NCBI GenBank assembly: GCA_035236585.1
Contig: CP141137.1
Location: forward strand, 46,398,057-46,462,056
DNA length: 64,000 nucleotides
Origin: Warburgia ugandensis
Lineage: Eukaryota > Streptophyta > Magnoliopsida > Canellales > Canellaceae
Direction: 5' to 3'
The notes beneath the pieces are model-generated. The model was not told where the DNA came from, did not search any database, and was given only the letters and a program-made list of their open reading frames with translations. The position numbers and the translations under genes are program-made. Each line of letters starts with the position of its first letter. Positions within the stretch are counted from its first letter, which is position 1. Below are positions 1-13,333 of this stretch, piece by piece.

Positions 1-204
1 CCCGTCGTAGAATGGGGGAGATTCTTTGCAACGGACCTACCGCGGTACCCGGGTGGACAAGAGATGATGATTCTAATATGGGAGAATATTAATGCACTTA
101 ATGATGTAAAAGTAAATAAACAAATTAAGGTTATAGTCTTAGAGACACCCATGGGTCATGTCCACGAGAAAAATGGCACAATGTTTTTGTTAACCATGGC
201 ATGA
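1..204 (+). other. open frame at left edge, unidentified
   Basis: Frame 1 is open from the first base of the window to a stop at 202-204, about 67 codons. It includes the stretch FFATDLPRYPGGQ and then a hydrophilic segment. The composition looks protein-like rather than random, so this may be the end of an exon or of an old transposon gene lying mostly outside the window. I do not recognise the family. The last seven codons fall inside a repeat that recurs at 20647, which weakens the coding reading. Confidence 0.25.
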
Positions 205-349
205 AGTTCCATTATTTTGGGAAGTTGTTCCCTTACTATGTCTCATATAGTATCGTTTTTCTTCAAGAAAAAGAAGATAATGCAATCCTAAAACATCTTC
301 AGGGATTTGATAATCTACTTTGCTTTTCAGTAATGGAACTCCATCACAA
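183..349 (+). repeat. left copy of a ~168-bp tandem repeat
   Basis: This segment begins TGTTTTTGTTAACC and ends near CTCCATCAC. It recurs at 20647-20813 with roughly one mismatch in ten by eye. The CACTA element sits exactly between the two copies, so before the insertion they lay head to tail. Confidence 0.85.
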
Positions 350-352
350 TGT

Positions 353-810
353 CACTACTACACAGGAGGGTTTTAAAGTCAGCATAAAGAAGTCGCTTAT
401 ACGACTGCCGACTTTATAAATATTTTAGAAGTCATTTGAAAATAAACGACTTTAAATATATATGGATACACACACACACACACTTAAGAAGTCGGTTAAT
501 CATAAGCAACTTTAAAAAAACTAGTGCGAGAATGGAATTTTTTGCGGGAAGAGCTTATAAAGTCATTTTTATGAAAATGACTTCAAAAGTTGATAACTTT
601 TAAAGTCGTTTTCGTAAAAACAACTTTAAAAATGTATAACTTTTGAAATCAGTTTAAGTAAGTGACTTGAAAAGTATCACAATAAACTTGGCAAGAATAT
701 TTTATTTAGCAAGAATGGACTTTTAAAGTCATTTATATATAAATGACTTGAAAAATTCATTACTTTTAAAGTCGTTTAGCACTAAACGACTTCTAAAGTC
801 TTCTATGATT
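353..810. repeat. CACTA left terminus and subterminal AAGTC repeats
   Basis: The terminal inverted repeat is followed by repeated inverted motifs of the form AAGTCGTTT...AAACGACTTT, many of them paired as small palindromes (for example around 365-440, 550-660 and 725-800). They match those at 20300-20640 and are probably transposase binding sites by analogy with the Spm subterminal repeats. Confidence 0.75.
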
Positions 811-1544
811 TATAAATAGCTGTCAAAGTACATTTTTTTCTTTATCTTCTTCTTCTTCTCATGGTTTTGGCATGACAACTTCGCCTTTGGACCTTATGCT
901 TCTCTCTTTTTTCCTTTTTCCTTTCCATTTTTATATGTTGCATGTTTGTCTCATGGGAAAAACTATAAGTAAATCACAACTTCTTTTAAATCATCCTAAT
1001 ATTTCTTTTCTTGTTATTAACTTTTTTTTGTTTTTATTTTGTAGATTATGTGGGTTTTTGCACTACATATCATGGGGTTAAAGAGTTTGTTTGATCATCC
1101 TGATTTTGCCAAAATCATATGATTTCATTAAAAATGACAACTGCTCTCTCAAGCCTCACTATTGTAGAAAGGGAGAACAATATGATTTTTGGTTCTCACC
1201 CAAAATTAGGGTTTGATGAAGAATGGTGGTTATAGCATCAACTTTTAGACTATTTTCATGAAAAAGAGTGGTGTCAGCTAAATACTAGGCCAGATTTTGA
1301 TGTAAAAGAGCAGATTTGGTATTTGATCTTGGCTTGACAAGATCTAATAATATGTAACATTTGATGCATATATAAAATTGGATGTAATAAAAAAATAATT
1401 TGATTTCTTTGTTGATGTGTTTGTTTATATATATATATATATATATAATTTATTGTATTGTAAAATCAGTTTCATTGTGTATTTATGTAAATTTGAAATG
1501 TATAAAAGGTAAATAAATATATATTTCATGTAAAAATTTAAAAA
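811..1544. other. AT-rich CACTA interior, no gene seen
   Basis: There is no recognisable coding sequence here. A pyrimidine-rich stretch lies near 838-860 and a (TA)n run near 1427-1447. Short frames in this stretch show no family resemblance. Confidence 0.5.
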
Positions 1545-1835
1545 TTATTAAAGTCGTTTGTATAAAACAACTTTAAAACTCTATACTTTTAAAGTCATTT
1601 TTATGGAAACAACTTTAAAAGTGTTTACTTTTAAAGTCATTTTCAAAAAAATGACTTTAAAACTTAAAACATTTAAAGTCATTTTCATGAAAACAACTTT
1701 AAATGTAGGCACTTTTACAGTCATTTTAATAAAAACGACTTTAAAATGACTTTAAATGTTTGAACTTTTAAAGTCGTTTTTGTTTAAATGACTTTAAATG
1801 TATGAACTTTTAAAGTCATTTTTTTGGAAACAACT
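1545..1835. repeat. array of palindromic AAAGTC-(N)-GACTTT units
   Basis: At least six consecutive ~50-60-bp units each hold TTTAAAGTCRTTTT facing AAACRACTTTAAA, so each unit can fold on itself. This is the same motif as at the CACTA ends but 1.2-1.5 kb inside the element. A frame can be read through the array only because the repeat period is regular. It is not a gene. Confidence 0.7.
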
Positions 1836-1860
1836 TCAATTGTACTTCAGTTTTAAGAGG

Positions 1861-2262
1861 CTAATAGTGGCAGATGATATTTATTACAAGGTTATAAGAG
1901 AGATTTGGGTCATGGATTATACCTTCAGAACTATGATTGTGTTTAAGTGCGATGGGATAGAACACAATAGCATCAAAACTTATACCCTTAGATTGACATT
2001 GGTTGACCTTGATAGGATCAGCTATAAAAATGATCAATTTATTTTGGCATCTCAAGTAAAACAAGTATTTTACGTACAAGGTGAACATGACAAGAGATAG
2101 TAAACAGTTTTATTGCCCTATCCAAAGGATTTTTATGATGAAAACGATCTAGGAGACATTGAAATAAATTACCCTTCTGTTACCAAAACAATCCCATCAA
2201 TCGAAGCAATACTTGGTGAGAATGAGGATTATGTGCGTGACAATGGTGAGGAAGGTGCTTAG
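1861..2262 (+). pseudogene. CACTA transposase C-terminal remnant (DUF4216-like)
   Basis: The translation YYKVIREIWVMDYTFRTMIV, then FKCDG, LRLTLVDLDRI, FILASQVKQVFYV and, in a second frame, LLPYPKDFYDENDLGDIEIN follows the usual order of the DUF4216 domain found in plant En/Spm (TNP2-type) transposon proteins. The two blocks lie in different frames: the first ends in a stop at 2098-2100, and the second runs from about 2106 to a stop at 2260-2262. The catalytic TNP2 part is missing upstream, where only subterminal repeats are found. The remnant is therefore a deleted C-terminal piece and independently supports the CACTA assignment made from the ends. The match is from memory of the family, not from a search. 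Confidence 0.72.
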
Positions 2263-3580
2263 GTTTGAAAACAATATATATATATATATATATTGGGGTA
2301 CATGGAATATATATATATATATTAGTCGGTTGTAATATATATAATTTCATGTTTATAATTTTTAGCTATGCTTTTGTCATGAGCTATATGGAATATTGAT
2401 AGTGAGCTATGTGTGTGTGTGTGTGCGCGCATGCGCGTATAAAAAGAATGCATGAATCAATGTTCACTATCATAGAAAAGTTGTTTCATGATGTGTTACT
2501 TGTTAAATATTGTGAAGTACTAACATAAAAAAGTGTATATATTTTGAATAAAAAATTATAAAAAAAAGTATAAAATGATGTATACCTTTACTTTAAAGGT
2601 TAAGAGTTTTAAAGTCGTTTTTTTTTAAATGACTTTAAAAGTATACACACACATCACAATTAATTATTCATCTTCTTTTTTTTGCTTAATGTTCTTTTAT
2701 TATAGCAGTTCTTGTACTTCTTTGGTTATCACATATTTTTATTTCTTTAGGAGTCTTTCTACAATATTTTGTGACATAAGTAAACTTTGGAAGCTTAGTG
2801 TCAATAAGTACATATATATATATATATTCATTTAAAATTAAGTATATAAAACCCTAACCCTAACCCTAACCCTATGCCCTGAACCTTAATCCCAAACCCT
2901 GAACCCTGAATCTTGAATCTTGAACTCAAACCCTAACCCTAACCCTAAACCCTAATTTTATATTTATAATTTTAATTAGCTCTTTTGTCATAAGCTATAT
3001 AATGGATTGATAGCTAGCTATAGCTATATGTGCGTACAAAGAATATATGCATGAACCTATGTTGATTGTAAAAGTGTACACTTTTTAAGTATATACATAA
3101 AATAATAATTTAGAAAAGTTTGACTTTTGTGAATTTAGTATCAAGAAAACTTTACTATAAGAACCACGCTCTGTCTCTCACACACACATGCATATAGCTT
3201 ATGAAATGGACAAGGAAATTTAAGCCAACACACCCATATTCCTACCTCATAATTAATTTACCATCTTATCTTGCTTAATGTTCTTTTATTAGTACAGTTT
3301 TTATAATTCTTTGGTTATTACATATTTTTAGTTCTTAATTATGGTTATCACAGTATTTTGTGATGCAAGTGAACTTTGGAAGCTTATAGTGTCAATCAAA
3401 TATGTATATTTTATTTAAAATTAATTAATTATTATATATGAAGTACTAACATAAAAGATGTATATATTTTAAATAAAAAATTATAAAAAAAAAGTATATA
3501 CTTTTAAAGTCTTTTTTTTTTTTTTTAAAGTCTACACTTTTAAAGTCATTTTATATCTAAACGACTTCTTTATGCACCCT
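2263..3580. repeat. duplicated AT-rich segments with microsatellites
   Basis: Several blocks occur twice. About 2340-2480 resembles 2960-3080 (a GCTATGCTTTTGTCATGAGC-like block). About 2664-2815 resembles 3250-3415 (TTGCTTAATGTTCTTTTATT and TTTGGAAGCTTA). About 2513-2630 resembles 3440-3540 (GAAGTACTAACATAAAA). The order differs between the two sets, so this is a rearranged duplication. (TA)n, (GT)n and further AAGTC motifs (2610-2640, 3505-3570) are interspersed. No gene is seen. Confidence 0.6.
2849..2955 (+). repeat. interstitial telomere-like repeat
   Basis: Runs of CCCTAAC and CCCTAAA with degenerate variants (CCCTGAA, CTTGAAT) fill about 105 bp. The plant telomere unit is CCCTAAA. This copy is short, mixed and internal to the CACTA element. 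Confidence 0.8.
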
Positions 3581-4164
3581 TATTTAAACAAAAATAGACT
3601 TTCCACAATGCCCGACTGACACAGAGGAAAATCAAGGGAGAAGAAGAAGAACAAGGAGAGGAGAAGAGGGAGAATTCCAATGGTCAGAGGAGAAAATGGT
3701 GGTACATAGGGGGGAACTGGGTTCAAGCGAGGGGGGTGGTCGGCGGGGTGGATGAGAAACTAGGTGTTCGAGGAGCGGGGGAAAATCCCCTTGTTTTGTG
3801 GGTATCCTCTTTTTCTATCATCTCAGAAGATCCTACGAAGGGTGTATTTTAAACATAATTTTCTCTTCTTCTTCTTTTTTGTTTTAAAACTAATTTTAGC
3901 TTAGTAACTTCAATTCCATAACTGTGCTATCTCTTCTTCACATTTTAATTTTGCGAATATCCTTATTTAGAAATCAGTTTTTGGCTTTGTTCCTGTTCTC
4001 CATTTTCTGCATTTTGTTTGACTTCTAGAACTACTTATTTAGATGTTAAGTGCAAATGAGTTGCTTGCATAGATAAGATTCTTTCTCGAGTTCCTTTCTA
4101 CTATTCTTCTCTTTGACCTTGAAGCTTGAGGTGTATATTTCTGTTGATTGATATATAGGAATAT
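3581..4164. other. CACTA interior with a purine-rich segment, no gene identified
   Basis: Positions 3620-3790 are unusually G- and A-rich (repeated GAAGAAG, GGAGAAG, GGGGGG) compared with the AT-rich neighbourhood, and look like captured 5' UTR or exon DNA. GGTGTATTTT near 3840 could be an old splice donor. This may be the start of the acquired subtilase region, but no protein match supports that. Confidence 0.35.
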
Positions 4165-4286
4165 CAAGGCGTGGAATCAGCCTCTTGCAAAAATGCAAGG
4201 TAAGGCTGCCTACTTTAGGCCATTGTGGCCCGCCCCTTCCCCGGACCCCGCATAGGCGGGAGCTTTGTGCACCGGGGCTGCCCTTT
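4165..4286 (+). mobile_element. Au SINE, 5'-truncated
   Basis: The segment holds the 3' two-thirds of the plant Au SINE: AACAGCCTCTTGCA-like, GGTAAGGCTGC, GTGGCCCGCCCCTTCC and GTGCACCGGGGCTGCCCTTT. It is flanked by an exact 18-bp duplication, ATTGATATATAGGAATAT, at 4147-4164 and 4287-4304. The tRNA-like head is missing. A perfect duplication suggests a fairly recent insertion compared with the other SINEs here. Confidence 0.9.
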
Positions 4287-4304
4287 ATTGATATATAGGA
4301 ATAT

Positions 4305-5030
4305 TTCAATATCTAATCGACGTTATGGTTCATATCTGGTTCGGCTTTAAGATTCACTAGTAAGGATGGTATTGAGAGGGGAGAACTATCTCAAGCTATA
4401 TAGTTACCATTACTTGATTAATGGGCTTGCAGTTCTCGTCACCCCTCTGTAGGTAGTTGTTCCTTAGATTTGGAATTGCAGCTTCATCTTTGTTAAAATT
4501 TTAATTTGATTGGTTTTGATGCATCATGTCTATTACCATTGGGTCTTGTCACTTCGAAGATGGCTTTGGGCTTTTATGATAAAAAAATTTAAGAGCTTTC
4601 TATAGTTATTCCAGCAGAACCGAGACAGTCCATTTCATTGTTGCTTTGTTGAATTTGTTATGTTTTGTCTTTCTTCTGTAGCTTCCAAGTCTTTTACTTT
4701 TTCTCCATTGTTTAAATATTTTGGTCATTTCTTTCTAAAATCAGTCTATTTACCACTCCAAAAGGAAAAATGAAAAGAAAACAAGTGAAGAGAGTATGCA
4801 TCTTAATGTATCTAATGGTGTTCTGTGAGTAGTTGTTGATATTTACTGTGTCTTCTATGTTTCTGTATGTATTTGCTTCATTAGTTTTCATATGGTCTTT
4901 AACTTTTTTTCACTAAAATCTGATTAAGTCTCATTCCTTTCTTGGCATCGTTTATAGCTGTTCATTTTAATTTTTCAACACGTAGTCCTACTCTGATTTT
5001 GTGATCTTTTCTTGTTGGTGTATTTTGAAG
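4305..5030. other. non-coding, probably captured subtilase intron
   Basis: This is T-rich sequence without a recognisable exon. It ends at TTTTGAAG, a plausible splice acceptor, immediately before the first subtilase-like exon. Confidence 0.4.
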
Positions 5031-7799
<2,769 letters not shown>

Positions 7800-7993
7800 G
7801 TGTGGTTCTATTGTAACATTAGTGCTACTTATCCTGCTAACTTCCTTACATGATACGCTGAACATGCTTAAATTTTAATCACAAACTTGTACATGTTTTC
7901 ATACTGGACGATTCCAAGGTTTGGTTAGGAGATCCTATTAATTATTCTATCATATTTTCATACTTGTACATGTTTTGACTGGGACATAGATTA

Positions 7994-8174
7994 AAAGGGA
8001 AGCCCGGTGCATGAAGCTCCCACATATGCATGGTATGGGGAAGGGGCATACCACAGAGGGTCTAAAGCATGTAGCCTTACCTTGCATTTTTGCAAGAGGC
8101 TGTTTCCATGGCTCGAACCAGTGACCTCCAGGTCACATAGCAAGAACTTAACCATTGCACCAAGGCTCCCCTTC
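7994..8174 (-). mobile_element. Au SINE, full length
   Basis: On the minus strand it begins GGGGAGCCTTGGTGCAATGG (A-box region) and contains the B-box-like GGTTCGAGCC, CAGCCTCTTGCAAAAATGCA, a CCCCTTCCCC block and GTGCACC-like CATGCACCGGG, then ends in CCCTTTT. Its ~181 bp match the usual Au SINE length. The 18-bp flanks 7976-7993 and 8175-8192 (TGACTGGGACATAGATTA and TGACTAGGACATGGATTA) differ at two sites. Confidence 0.92.
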
Positions 8175-8192
8175 TGACTAGGACATGGATTA

Positions 8193-8828
8193 TGCAGTAC
8201 ATATTTTGGGTGTACTTTTTATGTTTTATAGATATATCAGGGAAAATTTGACCATATGGTCTTCTTTATTGAAAATTGATCATCTCATTCTCCTACCTAT
8301 GCAATTGGTCCATGCGGTCTTCTTTAGTGAAAATCGATCTTGGTGTGCCAGCAATGATACATCAATAGAAGACAGCCAAATTGCCATTTCTCTTTAGTGC
8401 CACTATTCTAATAATAGTTGCAACGTTCCATAGTTGTATTGATCACTTTGGGAAGATTCAATCACTACTTACAATTTTGAAAGATGAGTATACTGCCATT
8501 TCCTTGTATATGTTCTTATTCATGGCTTGCTATCTTCTATATGGAGATTGAAGTTATTAGGTGTATATGATGTTTGGTTTTTCATGTTTATAAAGATTGT
8601 TTGAAGTATTAGGTGCATAAAATGTTTGTTATTCATTGTATACATAGGTGGTAATGTATATAAAAAATTAAGATGTGGATGCAATGTAGTGGTTATTAGT
8701 TTTCCATATTTGTGGAGATTGAAGTATTTTTATACATACATGGTATTGTGTATTAAAAAGTGATGAACATTGTTTGTGAAGAGATTTTTAATGTTTATAA
8801 ACATTGTTTGAATATCAAATGTTTGTTA
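8193..8828. repeat. CACTA interior with ~210-bp tandem repeat and Harbinger target site
   Basis: No further subtilase exon is visible. ATGTTTATAAAGATTGTTTG...AAATGTTTG at about 8584 is repeated at about 8791 as ATGTTTATAAACATTGTTTG...AAATGTTTG. The second copy is cut by the Harbinger element and resumes at 20251 with TTATTCATTGTATACATG, matching TTATTCATTGTATACATA of the uncut copy at 8627. Confidence 0.7.
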
Positions 8829-8829
8829 A

Positions 8830-9076
8830 GGGGTTTATTTAACGGCATATGTATGGCATTTCTGAGATATCATGGCATATCTCAAATGTGCACCTTATTT
8901 AATCGAGATATCTTTGGCATATCTAAGATATCAAGTTTGTTTAACCACGATATCTTTGGCATATCTAAGATATCTAGTTTATTTAACTGAGGTATCTTCA
9001 ACATATGTGAGATATCAGGTTTATTTAACCCCGATATCTTTCGCATATCTGAAATATCAGGTTTATTTAGCTTTTG
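8830..9076. repeat. Harbinger left subterminal GATATC array
   Basis: About five ~46-bp units follow the pattern GATATCTTTGGCATATCTAA, GATATC, GGTTTATTTAAC. Each unit holds near-palindromic GATATC/GATATCT and GGCATATCT motifs. The same motifs recur in inverse form at 19960-20220. Confidence 0.85.
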
Positions 9077-10793
9077 TCATGTTGATATGTTTGGTGTTAT
9101 TTCAAATATGTCAAATCTTGTTTCAAGTGTAAATTTTGTTCCTCTTTTAGAGAGAGAAAAATCAAATAAAAACAACATTTTTTGTAGAGAGAGGAAAAAG
9201 GGCGTCTTCTTCATCCCTTGAAGGAAGGCCCGAAGAGGAGTAGGAAGCAGGTTCCATTCACCGTTGTTCGGTTCCAAGTCCAGACAAAAGAAATATTTCT
9301 CTGGCACCTTATCCAAAGTCTCGACAAGCCGGGTGGAAGACCCGTTCACCACCATCGGATCTAAGTCTCGACAAGCAATGGGAAAAAAGTTTGCAGGCAC
9401 CGGATCTAGCCAGATGTACTCACGTTTGCCAAAAAAACATTCCAAAAGCAGCTCTCATTTATTGTGGAATGATTTGTATTCTATTATTGTTGGTTTGCGA
9501 TTTGTTATGCATTTCACCATTTTTGTTTGGATTGAAGTGTAAAACCACTAGAAATGATGCTGATTAGAGTCTTTCAGCTTACTTACCGTGTTCCTCTCCC
9601 TGCCTATTCTGATGTCAATAAATTTGCCTCTTTTGGACTTTTCGTGATCTTGTAGGCTTACTAGTCAAGAAATATATTCATCACTGATTGATTTTTAAGC
9701 CGTCTCCATGTATAAGTCACCCAAAAATACTGAATCTGGTATATGTAATTCTAGCATTCTATGATATAAACTTGGAAACAGAAAGCATAAATCTATTGGA
9801 GAAAGCCAAATACAATCCACAATTGGCCAATTTTAGAAGTGCTTCATTCCAACAGGATAAAGGCAACAAAACCAATTAGAAGAAGCAAAATGAAATTGAA
9901 GGCTACTGTCTCACGGGAGTTCTCGAATGACCTTAGACATGTAACATGTGTATTGGTATGTCAGTCTATCTACATCCTCTAAGATCAAAAGAAAATGAAA
10001 TGAGAAAAAGGAGAAACAATTAGAGCTATTGTATACAATAGATACAAAATAATCCTCTCTATGTTACTTATTAGCATCAATTAGTTCTCAATTATTTAGA
10101 TATGCAGAGGAATCTAACTTGAGTAATTAAGATAGATTACTTACAAGAGGCACTTAAGAATTGTTATATACCTGTTAGTCATAAGCGTATTTGAAAAAGG
10201 AACCCCTTCCACATTGAGCATCCAACAACTTGTTCTCCTTGCTTGAAGAGAGGGACAAGAAAAATATACATGCAACAAGATGAATGGGGAATAAAAGAAA
10301 CAAATCATTCATATGTTGTATATGCAGAGAATTTTTAAATAGTAGAAGACTGACTATGTCATTTTATTGATCCCACAAAAAACAGGTATGCAATCTAATT
10401 CAAATAGATGGGTCTGCCCCATATATCAATAAGCAAAGCAAAACAAGAAAAAACAGAGACAAACAAAGCACCAACCCGACATAGCAAATTGTCCAAGATG
10501 GATAAAACACAAAAATTCCAAAAGATCATAATATCATAAGATTGCTTCCGAGGCCTTTATATATTGTAAAAGCCCCTACTTTAGCCTCCTTTTGTGCTCT
10601 CTTTCTTTGCTTTTTCTCATTTGGGGACTGGCTTTGTACTATTAACTTGTTTTGTGGCTGGATTTTTTCCTTGATTTGCACAAGTACGAGTTGCATCAAT
10701 CTGTCCATGTTGTGAAAATGTCATTCCTCATTTTTCAATCTTGTATATGTCAATTAATTTAGGTTCAGAATCATCAAAATATTCAGCTCTTTG
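9077..10793. other. Harbinger interior, no gene recognised
   Basis: A 122-codon open frame lies on the minus strand (9445 to 9077), but its translation resembles no family I know and it overlaps a GC-richer patch with repeated GTCTCGACAAGC and GGATCTA words. The rest is AT-rich without coding signs. Confidence 0.4.
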
Positions 10794-12184
10794 TGTAATA
10801 GACCGAGGGTCGCATCCAGCAATGATATTGTCCGCTTTGAGCTTTTGGCCCTCACGGTTTTGGTCTTCCCTTAAGAAAAAAGGCCTTGTTGCAAGGGAAG
10901 TCCTCAGCACTCTTATCAACAGCCTAGTTTCCCCTCCCCAAGCGATGTGGGACTAACTCTTAGTACCTCCTGCTTTGTCCCTCAGCCTATCATGGGCTAC
11001 CTCAACCTATCTTGGGGCATCCCCTCAAGGCATCTTGGCCCCCCCTCAAGGCATCTTGGCCCACCCTCAAGGCATCTTGGCGACTACAACGGTTCACCTT
11101 TTCCCCCGTAGGGACATGCGTCCCTGCGTGTTTCCATCCGAGAGCTCATGTGCAGCTAGCCCGCCCAATTTCCCCTCCCTAGGCAATGTGGGACTAACTC
11201 TCAGTACCTCCCGCTTCGTTCCTCAGCTTATCTTGGGCTACCTCAACCTATCTTGGGGCATCCCCCTCAAGGCATCTTGGCCCACCCTCAAGGCATCTTA
11301 GCAGCTATAACAATTCACTTTCTGTAACAGACCGAGGGCCCCATCCAGCAATGATATTGTCTGCTTTGGGCTTTTGGCTCGCACGATTTTGTTCTTCCCT
11401 TACAGGAAAAGGCCTCGTTGCAAGGGAAGTCCTCAGCACTCTTATCAACAACCCAGTTTCCCCTCCCCAAGTGATGTGGGACTAACTCTCAATACCACCT
11501 CGCCCTTGTTCCCTCAGACTATCTTGGGCCTTAGCCTCAGACTGTCAATTCAGGCATTGGCCAAGATGGCTTGAGGGGGATGCCTCAAGATAGTTTGAGG
11601 TAGCCCAAGATAGTCTAAGGGAACGAGGGTGGGGAGGTACTGAGAGTTAGTCCCACATCGCCTGGGGAGGGCCAAGATGCCTTGAGAGGAATGCCTCAAG
11701 ATAGGTTGAGGTAGCCCAATATAGGCTGAGGGACAAAGCGGGAGGTATTGAGAGTTAGTCCCACATCACCTAGGGAGGGAAAATTGGGCTGTTGATAAGA
11801 GTGATGAGGACTTCCCTTTCAATGAGGCCTTTTCCCATAAGGGAAGACCAAAATTGTGCGGGCCAAAAGGCAAAAGCGGACAATATTGTTGCTGGATGAG
11901 GCCCTCGGTCTGTTATAGAAGGTAAACCGTTGTAGTCGCCAAGATGCCTTGAGGGGGATGCCCCAAGATAGGTTGAGGTAGCCCAAGATAAGCCGAGGGA
12001 CGAAGCAGGAGGTACTGAGAGTTAGTCCCATGTCGCCTGGGGAGGGTAAACTAGGTTGTTGATAAGAGTGCTGAGGACTTCCCTTGCAACGAGGCCTTTT
12101 CCCGTAAGGGAAGACCAAAATCGTGCGGGCCAAAAGCCCAAAGCAGACAATATCGTTGCTGGATGGGGCCCTCGATTTGTTACA
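10794..12184. mobile_element. compound inverted LTR-like element (TGTAACAGACCGAGGG family)
   Basis: Four copies of a short unit that starts TGTAACAGACCGAGGGCCCC and contains GATGTGGGACTAACTC and AGTCCTCAGCACTCTTAT are present. Two are on the plus strand (from about 10794 and 11323) and two on the minus strand (ending about 11920 and 12184). They are separated by CCTCAAGGCATCTTGG repeats. The whole block begins TGTAATAG and ends TTGTTACA, and is flanked by CTTTG on both sides (10789-10793 and 12185-12189), a 5-bp target duplication typical of LTR elements. It has no coding capacity and looks like an old TRIM/LTR-type fossil arranged head to head. Confidence 0.7.
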
Positions 12185-13060
12185 CTTTGTTAATGGGGTA
12201 TTTGCATACTGGGCTCGTATGATAGTCTTACTTCAAGTATGGATTCCCTCATGCCCCATGCTTTAAAACTATGTAATTTGTAAAACTGTCTAGCTGCTCA
12301 TGGTTGTTATGGCTTGGGGCCTAAGGTGAATATTGTGGTTCTGACTTGACTATTGTGGCATTATCAATATAACATGTTTCTATTACCACCTCAAATAAGT
12401 GGGGACTTTGTGCACGGGCTCCTTTTTTATGTATGTATGTATGTATGTATGTATGTATGTATGTATGTATGTATGTATGTATGTATGTATGTATGTATGT
12501 ATGCATACACACACAATAAGATTTTAACTTTTTGCAACTAATATGCAACTATATTTTATGTAGTCCATTTTGATTACCTTTGCAAAAAACTTAACTACCA
12601 TGTTCCATTTAAAACTTTGGTTACAAAAATATATTACCTAAGCATGTATTTCAGGAAATTAAGTCAGAAAATCAGTAAGCCATAAAAATCATAAGAACTG
12701 TAAAAAATATGTATTCCTTTACTGTTTGTTGTCTTGCTTCTAGAGAGCTTTTTACTTGTTGGAAGGTGTCTGCATGTTGTAGTCGACAATTTTGCACTTC
12801 ACACAGTTCCTAACTACCCGCTTTATCCAATTTTGGCTACACCCAGTAATGCCTACTTTCGTCAAGTATAGAAATGTGTCTTCTCTTTTGTCAACTCACC
12901 CCCTTCAGTTACCTTTCCAAAAAGGTGAAAAAAGAAAAAATTCATCTGTTTTAGTTGATTACATTATTCAGGTTACTTATACCTAATATCATACTAGACA
13001 GTTTTGTGTTCATGTTTCCTCTATATAGATGTAGTTAAGTTGAAACCCAGCTTTTTGCAG
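12185..13060. other. no gene seen; ends at a splice-acceptor-like site
   Basis: AT-rich sequence with a SINE stub and microsatellite (12400-12504). A CTTTTTGCAG acceptor lies just before 13061. Confidence 0.45.
12400..12504 (+). repeat. Au SINE 3' stub and (TATG)n microsatellite
   Basis: TGGGGACTTTGTGCACGGGC at about 12400 matches the last ~28 bp of the Au SINE. It is followed by T6 and about 19 TATG units, as if the SINE tail had seeded the microsatellite. The His-Thr-Tyr-Ile frame through it is an artefact. Confidence 0.6.
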
Positions 13061-13165
13061 ATGTTGCAAAAGCTGGTTTTTACATTGACCCTAATAAGCT
13101 TGCATCTATTGTCCATGGGCATGATCTCAAGAGCTTCAATTGGCATACACAGGAAAGAAGTAGAG
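13061..13165 (+). pseudogene. exon fragment resembling a P-type Ca2+-ATPase N-terminus
   Basis: A ~105-bp block between a TTTTTGCAG acceptor and a GAGGTAG donor-like site encodes VAKAGFYIDPNKLASIVHGH followed by DLKSFNWH. Plant autoinhibited Ca2+-ATPases (ACA type) have a segment of this form, AGF.I.P..LASIV..HD.K.L, just before their first transmembrane helix. No other exon of such a gene is visible nearby. It is an isolated captured exon in the Harbinger element. The family call rests on a short motif and could be wrong. Confidence 0.45.
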
Positions 13166-13333
13166 GTAGTTGTCATCCATACATTGACACTTCTAAACTG
13201 ACCAACTATACAAAATTACTAGAAGTACAATCGTCGCAAGCTATTTTTCTTTCATATATATTATTTTGATGCATCCTCCTATTGTTATGATCTATTAGAG
13301 ACATTTTTCAAATGCCGTGCAAAAGAAAAGAGA

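Noticed and set aside
2849-2955. True telomere end
   Set aside because: The tract is short, mixed with degenerate units and lies inside a transposon.
10975-11301. Open frame with repeated GILAPPQ-like peptides
   Set aside because: It is a reading of the CCTCAAGGCATCTTGG repeats in the inverted LTR-like element.
12321-12548. His-Thr-Tyr-Ile and Tyr-Val-Cys-Met repeat frames on both strands
   Set aside because: They are readings of the (TATG)n microsatellite that follows a SINE stub.
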